Of a stretch of 64,000 bases of DNA, positions 45,600 through 55,915 are shown one piece after another (within the stretch, counting starts at the first letter, position 1; each line of letters opens with the position of its first letter). The notes beneath the pieces were generated by a model. It had not been told where the DNA came from and searched no databases. It saw nothing but the letters and a program-made list of their open reading frames with translations. Source of the stretch: Loripinus fragilis. Taxonomy: Eukaryota > Mollusca > Bivalvia > Lucinida > Lucinidae. The DNA lies in NCBI GenBank assembly GCA_964019695.1, contig OZ026515.1, positions 138,218,549 to 138,282,548 of the forward strand. Reading direction: 5' to 3'. The position numbers and the translations under genes were made by a program.

Positions 45600-46358
45600 T
45601 TCATTAGAACCAACTTCTTTTAAAATTCCATTTTCCAATTTTAAGCCCTCTATCAATAAATATATCTTGGAAGAATGGCAAACTTCATGGAATAACAGCA
45701 TTGGTAATAAACTTCTTGACATCAAACCAACTATTGGTGAATATCAATCGGTTGTTCGAAACATTAGAAGAGAAGAAGTAGTATTAGCTCGACTCCGCTT
45801 AGGTCATACAAGAGTCACTCATTCATACTTACTACAAGGTAAAGAGCATCCTCAATGTGTTGGTTGCGACGCACCTTTCACTGTACGTCACTTCCTTTTG
45901 GAATGTGGCGATTTTGCACAAGTAAGAAATAATTGCTTCCATGTTAATAACATGAAAGAATGATTTCAAGATATACATATTGATAGTATTATGACATTTT
46001 TAAGACAAATAAATCTTTTTAACAAAATCTAATTGCTGTTTTTAAAATCATGTTTTGTTTTACATTTGTATCAGACCATAATACAGATTATATTATGTTG
46101 TATTCTGTTCAGTTAAAGAACATGTACAGTTATCTGAATAGCTCTTTGAAACTGTCAGATATTGTACGTGGTCTCTCCTGTCAACAATCGTATTGCAACT
46201 TATTTTCATAAAACAAACTCATCATCACCATTCCTTTTATTTTATCTTATAAATTTTTAACTTTTTCCATCCTCATCGTGTTTAGTTAATACCGTCTGAC
46301 GCTAATGACCCACAAGGGTTGATGCGTCGTTAAGCACCAAACAAACAAACAAACAAAA
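45600..46358 (+). pseudogene. LINE 3' end (RNase H-like/zinc-knuckle part)
   Basis: Plus-strand frame from about 45618: IPFSNFKPSINKYILEEWQT, RREEVVLARLRLGHTRVTHS, LQGKEHPQCVGCDAPFTVRH and FLLECGDF, with a stop at 45961-45963, then in the same frame FQDIHIDSIMTFLRQINLFN before the true stop. This is the C-terminal end of a non-LTR polyprotein with the CxxC...H...C motif. The 3' region ends GTTGATGCGTCGTTAAGCAC and a (CAAA)n tail at 46338-46358, typical of mollusc LINEs. 5'-truncated insertion. Confidence 0.85.
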
Positions 46359-46678
46359 CCTGATAAAGGTAACATGCCATGAGATAGGAAACGTTTATTA
46401 GGTTATGTTGAAACAATTCAGTTAGTATTAGGGGTGACTGATAAAAGAATGGTTTATGCATTTGGACAAGACGTAAGTGAATCTGATGAAAACTGCAAGA
46501 AAAGATATCGATACAAGACATTTCTAGCCAATGTAAGGACACGTGGGCATAAAGGATAAATCGACAGATGGACAGACTGATGGGCATTCAAATAAACAGA
46601 TAGGCAGGTGGACGAATGTACAGGCAGATAGATGTCCAGAGGGGCGTATAAGACTAATATAGACTAAATTTGTAATAC

Positions 46679-46794
46679 CTCCAAGCAATCTGAGTACCAA
46701 GAACATGATGTACCATCGGGACTGTAGCAAGATGTTGGTAGACGGAGTCCCGGTTCTTGTCCCTCCCTGCATGAGCAGCTGTCGTCAACGATTC
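46679..46794 (-). CDS. exon 2: cysteine-rich linker with CSWYSDCLE motif
   Basis: Short 116-base exon coding residues 84-122. It starts after a polypyrimidine-rich TTATTTCAG acceptor and ends GAG before GTATTA. The frame opens GIVDDSCSCREG, runs through a proline/leucine linker, and ends SCYSPDGTSCSWYSDCLE. It was found by asking what must lie between exon 1, which ends ...CMLESHDKEN, and exon 3, which begins TRHTCPANYANGY. The splice phases match on both sides, and the CysXxxTrpTyr...Cys motif is what I expected from the remembered family. The donor is weaker than that of exon 1. No other stretch of intron between exons 1 and 3 that I read offered a comparable in-phase exon. Confidence 0.85.
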
Positions 46795-46971
46795 CTGAAA
46801 TAATATGATAATTTAACCATATCTACAAAGACACCAGTAAACGCCAATATCATGCAGAACGCGGCTCAGTTTTATTCTGAGTTTCAGAGTAAATAGGTAG
46901 TGTCATTGGTTTTATTGTTGCTAAAGCGCATGCACAATCTCCAGCCTGACCTGATCACGACAACTGATTGC

Positions 46972-47215
46972 AGATGGGCCTCGTCGCGAGAAAACCTGTC
47001 TTCGGGGTGTCCGATAAAGCGAGAATCAAACCAGTCTCTTCAGCTACAGAGACTAGCTAGAAAACTGAAATTTCGCCCGTAGCAAGTCTGGATATGCTAC
47101 TTTTAAATCAGTGAATAACAAAGGCGCTGATCAGACTGCGCGTATGCGCAGGCTGGTCTGCGACTGTGTTGTTCGCAAACCCCCGAAGACAGGTATTCTC
47201 GCGTCGAGGCCCAGA
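46972..47215. mobile_element. 244-bp MITE next to exon 2
   Basis: TIR GATGGGCCTCGTCGCGAGAA then AACCTGTCTTCGGGG at the left; CCCCGAAGACAGG then TATTCTCGCGTCGAGGCCCA at the right. Inside is CTGATCAGACTGCGCGTATG and CGCAGGCTGGTCTG, the same palindromic core as MITE family G, though the ends are unrelated. It lies 180 bases upstream of exon 2 in intron 1. Confidence 0.85.
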
Positions 47216-47367
47216 TTATCTTTCGTCCGAAAAATATGATCTTACCGTTTCTATCTGTTACCCCTAATATAATGGGCCTTATCAATTCATAATAATTTGG
47301 CCAATTATGTTTACATATTTTAAAAGGCTTCATGGATTAAGCCAAATGCCAACACAATAAAAAAAAA

Positions 47368-47490
47368 GTGAGTATGATCAGAAAATACCACAATCATAAA
47401 CTGCAGACAAACCCATGGCACCGCGAGGAAGAGCCACACAACAATCATGAGACACCAGGAAAACGAATTAAGCAAAGTAACCAGCTTTCT
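47368..47490 (-). repeat. retroelement tail fragment (type 2)
   Basis: GAGTATGATCAGAAAATACC, ACTGCAGACAAACCC, CACCGCGAGGAAGAGCC and GAGACACCAGGAAAACG match 39465-39560. Confidence 0.75.
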
Positions 47491-47663
47491 GTTTCTTTTA
47501 AAATAACGAAGAAAGGGTTAAGAATTTAAACTTTCTCAGAGCCCCAAGAAGTTTTGTTGCAACAGACTTCCCATCCGGAGCATACTCCAAAAAAAGTTCG
47601 TATTTTAAACTTAGTTTATTATTTTAATATCAGAACATGATAAACTAAGTAATTGTCGAAGGA

Positions 47664-47735
47664 ACCGTCGTGGTGTAGTGGATAAACCACCCGCTTGTAC
47701 CCAGGGGTCCCAAGTTTGATCCCCAGCTCCTCCAG
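47664..47735 (+). mobile_element. tRNA-like SINE head fragment
   Basis: CGTCGTGGTGTAGTGGATAA (A box region) and CCCAAGTTTGATCCCC (degenerate B box) match the head of the SINE at 5275. The body is missing. Confidence 0.6.
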
Positions 47736-48048
47736 TCTGTCAGATAAGACTCTAAGCAATGGCCCCAAGGATTTCAAGATTAGTTCTCTTCTCATAAAAA
47801 AGATACGAGAAGTGAAGTATTTCACCGCAGGTTGCATGTTTCCTTATAATCGTGGTCAGATTGTAAAATTAATGTGCCTCAAGTATGATGGTGTTAACGA
47901 GTTAACAGAGCTACACGTGAACTTCTCTGTAGCTTTCCATTTTCTTTTAAGAGTCGTTCGTTCTTTGTAAGTCCGAAATCGCCTGTGCATATAAGAGTTC
48001 TCTCTTGCAGAGAACTTTGCTAAAGTCGTTCCTTCGTATTCCATACTT

Positions 48049-48285
48049 GAGCCGTGACATGAGATTTCCAACAATGTGGTATGTGCGACCAGCAAAGCCT
48101 CAGACCAGCCTGCGCATACGCGCAGTCTGATCAGAGTCTTTACTTGTCACTTGCATATTCTATGAACGTTCAGCTACTGACCGAACATCATTTGGAGTTT
48201 CTAAGCTTAAAAGGAGGCTGTACAGGCTCGTCTGAGTCTACACTTGTCAAAATAACACATTGTTGGAAATCTTATGTCGCGGCTC
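48049..48285. mobile_element. MITE family G, copy 4 (best preserved)
   Basis: Ends GAGCCGTGACATGAGATTTC and its inverse ending GTCGCGGCTC; duplication ACTT on both sides. Core AGACCAGCCTGCGCATACGC and GCAGTCTGATCAGAG. A useful reference copy for the family. Confidence 0.85.
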
Positions 48286-48420
48286 ACTTATACTCCGAGC
48301 TGATTATAGAATGCGGTGTCTGGTGGGAACTGTGTACACTGAAATTTTTTTGAGAGTTATAATTTTCTTTTGTTCATGAGTTTAAAACCTATAGCTTTGC
48401 TTTAAAATAATCAAAAATAT

Positions 48421-48611
48421 ATTCTAATGCACTTACTTTTGTAAAGCGACGTCTGATTGGATAACGTCAAAAATTTGCGACTGTATATCCTGCGATATAC
48501 TGCAGGAAACATCTTTACGTCATTAATTACGACATTTCGATGGATGACGTGCGGATTTATGCGGCTTTCAACGCTCCGATTCGAAACGAAACTGCAGAAG
48601 TGCATTAGAAT
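48421..48611. mobile_element. 191-bp MITE, ATTCTAATGCACTT ends
   Basis: Perfect 14-bp terminal inverted repeat ATTCTAATGCACTT / AAGTGCATTAGAAT. The interior contains GACTGTATATCCTGCGATAT and TACGACATTTCGATGGATGA. A larger hairpin begins within a few bases of its right end. Confidence 0.8.
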
Positions 48612-48777
48612 TGGGATAACCATATTCAAAATGTTCATTTGGGGAGGTATATAGTCGGACAACGTTCGGAAATCACGTTTTACGGCTCCGCTCGCGCGTC
48701 GCCGTAAAACTAAATTTCAGACCGTATATCCGACGATATACCTCCCCAAATGAAAATTTGAATACAGTTATCCCCTA
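48612..48777. repeat. 166-bp hairpin with GC-rich loop
   Basis: GGGATAACCATATTCAAAAT and TTCATTTGGGGAGGTATATA pair with TATACCTCCCCAAATGA and AATTTGAATACAGTTATCCC. At the centre TTTTACGGC and GCCGTAAAA pair around TCCGCTCGCGCGTC, a CpG-dense loop in an otherwise AT-rich region. Confidence 0.85.
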
Positions 48778-48875
48778 ACTATATATTTCAATAAAGTGAA
48801 CGTATATAAAAATTATGACTTAATAATAACTGCTTATTCCATTTCCGACAACCTGGTTCCTTCTTAAATAAATTG

Positions 48876-50160
48876 CACGACCCGTCGGTCTGCACTATAA
48901 TCACTATGTCAGCCCGTTACCAGTTAGTGAAAGTGTTCTTTACTCTTGAACCACATGGTTTATTTTATCACATTTTTTAGATATACGTGGGTTTGCTGAG
49001 TATCAATCCAACCTGTTGTGGTCAGTTAGTGAAAATACTGATAACTCTTGAACATTATGGGATATTTGGATCAAATTTTGCATACTTATTTTTTCTATTT
49101 TTTCCAGACACGGGTATGCAAAATGGTAATGAGGGTTTGCTGAGCATCATTTTGGCCAGTTGAGGTCTTTTAGTGAAAATGCTCATAACTCTTGAACTGA
49201 ATGGTATATTTCAATCAAATTTTGCATACTTATACATTTATATATTGTCGAGTTAAAGCAATTATTGATGCAAAACGATTGCTAGGCCTCGCCAAGAATT
49301 TTTATTCATAAATCCCAAGAAGCGTTTAGTCAGAAGCCTCCAAAATAACATTCATTTTTATGTGTCAGCAGAACTGGTCGACTTATAAGCAAATGTATAT
49401 TTGCGTATCAGAAGGCCAATCAGCAATAAGTTTACAAAACGGGTTTAGACTCTATTTCAGCTTGAAATACTTGTCCTAATAGAGATTTAACTCTCATGCA
49501 CAAGGTGTACATTGTAAGAGAATTAGTTTTCTTGTTGCAAGGATATATATGGTACTTTAATGTGTAGTAGTCTCAGGCTGAATCAATGAATCTGGTCCTT
49601 CTTAATCATAATTGCACGACCCTTGGGTCTGCATTATAATCACTATTCAAGTATGTCCGTCTGTCCGTTCATCCATTACTAGTAAGTGAAAATCCACGTA
49701 ACTTTTCAGACTTATGGGATGTTTGGATCAAAGTTTGCATACTTATTTATTTTAATATTGTCTAGCCACTGGTATGCAAATGGTGATAAGGCTTTGCCGA
49801 GAGAATTTTTCTTTGCAAAGCCTACTCACTAATTTGCATACCTTTCTTGGTAAAGCCTATTCACTGTTTTGTATACCTGTGTCTCAATAATGTTAAAATG
49901 CATTAGAACCCGCAATATTACACGACTTTTGGGCCTGCACTATAATCACTATGCGAGTCCCCACACCTTACCAGTGAGTGAAAATCATCATAACTCTTTA
50001 ATCTTATGGGATATTTGGATAAAATGCTAGTTATTTATTTTAATATTGTTCAGCCTCTGGTATGCAAACAGGCGAATAGGCTTTTTCAAGAAAGAAATTT
50101 ATGGCAAAGCTTAGTCACTGTTTCGCATGCTATTCTTGGCAAAGCCTAGTCACCGTTTTG
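48876..50160. repeat. cluster of GCACGACCCTTGGGTCTGCA repeats
   Basis: At least three degenerate copies (48876-49330, 49611-49830, 49915-50160) of the repeat also found at 4415-4920, all in the same orientation. Internal phrases are AGTGAAAATNCTNATAACTC, ATCAAATTTTGCATACTTAT, and GCATACCTNTTCTTGGNAAAGCCTA at unit ends. Confidence 0.75.
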
Positions 50161-50162
50161 TA

Positions 50163-50262
50163 CTGGGCCATGTAGAGCAGTCAGTAACTGTCTGACTACA
50201 GATGCGTATCTTACAGCAGATCCAGGGTCGCGAGTTCTATCCTGGCCCAGTTCCATACTTTC
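50163..50262 (+). mobile_element. tRNA-like SINE fragment
   Basis: GGGCCATGTAGAGCAGTCAG and CAGGGTCGCGAGTTCTATCC TGGCCCA lie at tRNA spacing, with GGGCCA/TGGCCC pairing like an acceptor stem. It is imperfect (the anticodon arm is not convincing), so it is called SINE-like, not a tRNA gene. Confidence 0.5.
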
Positions 50263-50783
50263 ATGGAGATTGATCATGAAATAATTTATATGGTAATTCT
50301 TCTCCCTTCCGCTAGTTCATTCATGAAAGTTTGCGCACGAAGTACTGGTTAACCACTTATTCAAGCTTGCCCAGGAAAAACGTTTGATTAGGTGAACTGA
50401 CCCTCACGACATGACCATTGCTCTATACTGGGAATTAAAGCAACAGAATAAACAAAACAACGTTTTGCATACTTGTGTCTCAATAATACTAAAAATGTAC
50501 CCACTTTCGTACCGAACTTAATTCTAAACGGCTAAACACCCACCTGGATGGACCACTCGGTTTGGCTACCTAAACATAGTTTTTAATTTAAGTACCTAGA
50601 GTTTCTTTCTAATTGTCAAGCATTCAATGTGAGTCATGCATATTACTGTCAGTTGATTGATGGTGAAATCTTTAAATTTTGGCTTTATATGACAGAAAAC
50701 TTACAAGTACTTTAGCATCTAGTTTCTTTTAAAAAAAGTTATTCTTGTGTTGTGGTATTCCGTTATATGAGATAAAATCACAC

Positions 50784-53175
50784 TGATCAATGTAAACACA
50801 CCGGTGGTTGCTACAACGAGCTGGTGGTTGCATTTTTCAGCACAGGTGGTGGCGTAAAAGGTAAAAATCTATACCTGTTGACTTTATGATTTATTTTTAA
50901 ACTTGCATTTATTTTATTTGTGATGACACCTGGCGCAAAGACCACCGGTAACTTTTCAGTTTATGGCTCTTCCAAGCAATTGATGATTTAATTCATGGTT
51001 TGGACTGCAAATCCAACAAAGTTCTGGAGTTTTGCAGTGACAGGTGCTTCGTTCTAGTGTAACTGCACGTCTAAGCGCAGCTGTTGTCATATTCCCATGA
51101 AATAACATCCAAAAAAAGATTACTACTTTGTATTTTTTTTCTTGGTAAATAAGCAAATGTTTTATTGAGGAATTTTATAACAACGCACTGGGAGCATTTT
51201 AAAGCATTGATACAACGCACTGATGGTTGCACAGAAGTCCTGTGGTTGCTGGTGCAGACTCACCACATCATTCCTTGTTCACAGAAACGTTACAAAAATC
51301 CCCATTTCAACCAGTACATGATCATGATGATATTTCGATACTGTGAAGAAGGCACAGGCGAGCCTGTGCAAACATGCAGACTCCCAAGAGCGTTTGCTGC
51401 CAGCACAAGAGATCTTGCTATTTATTACATTGTCCAGTGACTTTGCCTGCGCAAATGTGCAGACTCACCAAAGTATTCGCTGCTGGCGTGAATAGCACAC
51501 AAATCGCCATTTAAGGCAGCACAAGAGATTTTGTACAGTGACGAAGGCTATGGTAAGCATGTGCAGATGTGCAGACTCGCCAGATCCTTCGCTGCTCGCA
51601 CAAAATGCATTCAATCGCCATTTGAGTCACCACATGAGAATTTTGAACTGTGGCGAAGGCTCAGACTAGACTAAGCAAATGTGCAGACTCGCCAAAGCCA
51701 TCGCTGTTCGTATGAATGACACCCAAAAATAGTGAGTATCACAATCACAAACTGCAAACAAGCCCATGGCACTGAGAGGAATAGCCACACAAACAATCGC
51801 GAGACACCAGGAAGACAAACTAAGCAAAGCAGCCAGCTCTCTCTCTTTCTCTCTCTCTTCCCCATCAAGATGATCGCAAAACAAGAATGGACATAAAGTA
51901 ACAAAATATAGAACAATTACAGAATCCTGTAATGGGAGTAACAATCAATAACGAATCAACAACAACAGAATCACCGCCTTAGAACAGACAGCAGCCTATA
52001 TCCCTGGGGTGCTAAAATTGCATTTTACTGGTACCAAATCTTCGCCCTAGATTCTGCTGTTGTTGAAGCACAAAGATTTGAAGCTCGCATGGACAAACGG
52101 ACTTTAACGGGCAAACAATCTCATTAAATTAAAAGTTTTGGGGCAAATCTGAAAAATAGGCGGAAACACTCTCAAAGTGCGAACAGGGCTAGCTCCGGAG
52201 CGTCTCTGGTGAGGCTACACATTTGCAGAGTCACGCTTGAGCCTTCATCAGAGTAAAAAAACACAAACTCAATGCGCACAAACCTAGACCCACTTCGCAC
52301 AAACCGTCAGTAACATTGCAGTTTATGGCTCTGCCATGCAATTGGCGTTTTAATTCATATTCTGACTGACAAATCCGATACAGTTGTGGAGTTTGACAGT
52401 GACAGGCGCTTTTTTCTATTGTGACTACCTAACTTCAGGAAAATTCTGCATGTCTAAGCACAGCTGCAGCTATGTTATCATAGTCCCATGAAATAACATC
52501 CAAAAACGATTACTACTCTCTATTTTTTCTATGCAGAGAAGGCTCTGGCGAGTCTGTACATTTGCACAGGCTCGCCTGAGTCTTCGTCCTGGTACTGAAA
52601 TATCATGTGCTGGCTCAAATAACGATTTATGTACCATTTATAAAAACAGTGGATGCTGTGGTGAGGCTGCACAAGCAACCATGGCACATCTAGACAACCA
52701 TCAGTGCGTTGTATCAATGCGTCAAAAAATGCTCCCAGTGCGTTGTAATAAAATTCCTCAATAAAACGTTAGCTAGTTTACCAAGAAAAAAGATACAAAG
52801 TGGTAATCGTTTTTTTTTTTTTTGGATGTTATTCCATGTAAATATGATAACAGCTGTGCTTAGACATGCATATTCCTCTCAATTTAGGCAGTTACACTAG
52901 AAAAAAGCACCTGTCACGGCAAAACTCCAGAACTTTGTCGGATTTGCAGTCCAAACCATGAATTAAATCACCAATTGCTTGGCAGAGCCATTAACTGCAA
53001 TGTTAACGGTGGTCTGTGCGCCAGCTGTCATCACAAATAAAATAAATGCAAGTTTATAAATAAATCATAAAGTCAACAGGTATGGATTTTTACCTTTTAC
53101 GCCACCACCTGTGCTGAAAAAGCAACCACCAGCTCGTTGTAGCAACCACCGGTGCGTTTACATTGACCAGTGTGA
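50784..53175. mobile_element. 2.4-kb palindromic element between direct repeats
   Basis: Left arm 50784-51420 and right arm 52540-53175 are inverted copies: ACACACCGGTGGTTGCTACA, ACGAGCTGGTGGTTGC and TTTACGCCACCACCTG mark the outer ends, ACAACGCACTGGGAGCAT and its inverse the inner ends. A third, direct partial copy lies at 52310-52545. The centre holds 80-115-bp units with TGTGCAGACTCGCCA (51370-51710) and a type 2 retroelement tail (51725-52100). No protein is coded. Confidence 0.85.
51725..52100 (-). repeat. retroelement tail (type 2) inside the palindrome
   Basis: AACTGCAAACAAGCCCATGG, GAGACACCAGGAAGACAAAC, TCCCCATCAAGATGATCGC, GCATTTTACTGGTACCAAAT and CTTCGCCCTAGATTCTGCTG align with 39470-39800 in order. 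Confidence 0.85.
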
Positions 53176-53410
53176 CAATTAGAAGTTTACTTTGGCCAAC
53201 TTTGTCAAACATTAATTTACATGTACGGGACACTACCTTCTCTGTCAACCTGCTTTTTTATTTCAGAACGGCTATCCACCCACCTTGATAAATATGTTGA
53301 AACACTCAATTTGGCTATCCAAACATTGTTTTCAATTTGTTGAATACCTAGAGTTGCACTCTATTGGCAAACGTTCAACGTGGATCGAGCATATTACTGA
53401 CAGTTTATTA

Positions 53411-54680
53411 ATGTCACTACTAACACCTGGACATTTTTCCAAAAAAAAGATAGATTTTCTTCATTTTCTGTTATTTGCTGTTTCATTTTATGAATACTGA
53501 TATAAAACAAATAAAAAAAATCACCGTTTAGTGTTTGAGCTATGGCTCTCCAAAGACATGCATAATAAACCATTTTTCTCCAAAAATGTTCAGGGTTGAA
53601 GTTAAAGATAAACAGGTCTATAATATTGCAGCTGGTGATTATGGAATATTGTGAATTATTGAACCAGAACAACTTAAGCTTACTTGAAATACAGGAATGG
53701 TTAATTGATGGGAATCTAGCTGTTACATATTTACTTACCAACTTTCTTTTACATTAAAAAGAATAGTCAAACTTATTTCAATTTTTACGTTCGATCACTA
53801 CATATTCAAATATTTTAGGAAATAAAAAAATAGATTTTGAGAAACTTGTATATCTTAAACATAAGTATGTAAGCTGAGTCTGTGTGAAATCAAAGCAATT
53901 TTCACCGTTTTGAAAGAGAGATAGTCCTTGATTACTACTCCTACTCCCTGTAATGAACAATTTCAATTTTGTAACTTATTAACTGCATAACAAGGAATGA
54001 ATTTACTTTCAACATACCAAACACGTTTGTAATAATGATTTGATGCTCTATACATGTGTAGAAACTATTTCTGAGATTATCAACTTGCAATTGAAAGTTT
54101 TCCGTAACAAATAAATATATTCTGTTTCCTCACCCACTGTTTTCAATTATTATCAACTCTGGTGCAATGAAAGAGCTAAATGGTTCAAACAGTTACAAAC
54201 ACACGTTTTTGTTGTTGATATATAAAGGCAATTGTAGAAGTCATCGAAATATATCAATAATATAGGGTAATTCAATATTCGTCCAATATTTTGGAGTTAT
54301 TGGTGCATTCAAATCATATTTTATTGATTTTTACCTTAAAATGCAAAATCGAGGGCAATAACTCATGCTTGATAACAAAACTGTTACCATCCTGAAGTTT
54401 AACTTTTGAGTCCATATCCCGACAACAGCTAGCTATTGTGGGGACTGATTCTCAACTTAGAATATCATCCAGTGGTTCGAAGCTACGACCCCTAGGCTTC
54501 TCAGACCCACAGAATATTCTTTATTGAACTGCACATGCAGAATAAAGGTGCAAGAGCAAATAAGTATTTGTACATGTAGAAGCATGTGATTCCAGCCTCA
54601 CACGATCTTTTGATATTTGAAAACTTAAACAATGATTTGAACTAATGCCAATATAAAAGATCATATGCATTTAGCTAGTT
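53411..54680. other. intron 1 stretch, no feature recognised
   Basis: AT-rich and unstructured as far as I can see; short ORFs (for example minus 53394-53741) have no family signature. Confidence 0.4.
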
Positions 54681-55054
54681 TTAAAGAGACTAAGTCTGCA
54701 ACTATGAACATTTTTCGAAATGTTTTATTCTCTTTTCAAATTATTTGTAAAAGTAGAATTCAGTTACGCTTTCATAATAAATATGTTCACTATAGCTGAA
54801 AACTGCACGGAAAAGTGAATTATCTTATAAAACAGGTGTGTTTTTCTCGTGTTGGTAATTATTTGCGTCCCTCCAATAATTATAGACAGTTAATTTTAAC
54901 ATAAATGCTGTTGTTTTGATACTGATAATTTGTTTCGATTTACAAAATTGGTAAAATGTATACCTGAATTTTAGTTTTTTTACTGTGTCCTTGAAAAATA
55001 GAAACATTAGTTCTAAAATTAAAAGATCAAAAGTTACAGACTATGCAGCTTTAA
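54681..55054. mobile_element. TTAA-flanked MITE, copy A (intact)
   Basis: TTAA at both ends (54681-54684, 55051-55054), with AGAGACTAAGTCTGCAAC at one end and, read inward from the other, AGCTGCATAGTCTGTAAC. Contains the uninterrupted CCAATAATTATAGACAG site that is split in copy C at 13.2/16.6 kb. Confidence 0.88.
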
Positions 55055-55599
55055 CGTTTATCAGGTGGACTCCTGTGCCAGCCTTTCAAAATACGATAGT
55101 AGCAATTTTATCATCTTTTCTTGCAGGAATAATTAATGTGCAGTATTCAATTTGAATGCTGCCCATCAACTACATTGACTTTAGGTCCCATCAAGAACAG
55201 TTTGACCATTTTGTCCCTTTACCTTTCAACAGTGTTTCAGTCATTTAGAGCAGGTGAAAAAGGGCTATTATGTCACACAGACTGCCGCTTTATATCCCTG
55301 CATGCTATATCCCTCTCTTTTATTTGGAGATCTTTTCAGCTGATCAAAACTAAACCCGATTGGGGTCTTTGACGTTTACAATAAATGAATATAATGATAA
55401 ATGATATTTAAAATAATGGCTACAAAATTTACTATCTACAACGACCTAAGGAGATATGACGCACTAGATATGTCACGTGGGCGGTTAAAGAAATATGGTT
55501 TTGCGCATATTTGATAAGCACCACTATCTTATCTGCTGACCAATATGTAATATAAGAATCTGTCATGAGTGTGAGGAAGAGATAGAAATATCCGTCCCG

Positions 55600-55680
55600 A
55601 GGATCAACGTTTGGCATCACGAGGCTTGCCGAGTGATGATTAACGACGATCCCGAGGGACGGACTTTATAATCACATCCT
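55600..55680. repeat. hairpin with CACGAGGCTTGCC centre
   Basis: CCGTCCCGAGGATCAACGTT pairs with AACGACGATCCCGAGGGACG. The centre CATCACGAGGCTTGCCGAG is close to CATCGCGAGGCTTGCCTGG in the unrelated hairpin at 45345. Confidence 0.75.
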
Positions 55681-55739
55681 CTCACAAATAAGAGATTTTT
55701 TTTCTTGCTCACAACAAAATTTCACATTTTATCTTATTT

Positions 55740-55775
55740 TTTTTTATTTATTTAACTATTTATTTATTTATGTAT

Positions 55776-55806
<31 letters not shown>
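55740..55806. repeat. (TTTA)n microsatellite
   Basis: About 65 bases of ATTT repeats with a few changes. Confidence 0.9.
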
Positions 55807-55807
<1 letters not shown>

Positions 55808-55915
55808 GTTGTTATTGGATCAGTTTTTGGAGTTGCCTTTGAACAGTACTATGTAATACATGTTATATACTATTTGATTGGCAAATCACTTTGGTATGTG
55901 TTTTAACGAGTATAA

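Noticed and set aside
50163..50262. Functional tRNA gene
   Set aside because: A and B box-like parts and a partial acceptor stem are present, but the anticodon arm does not fold convincingly; best read as a SINE head.
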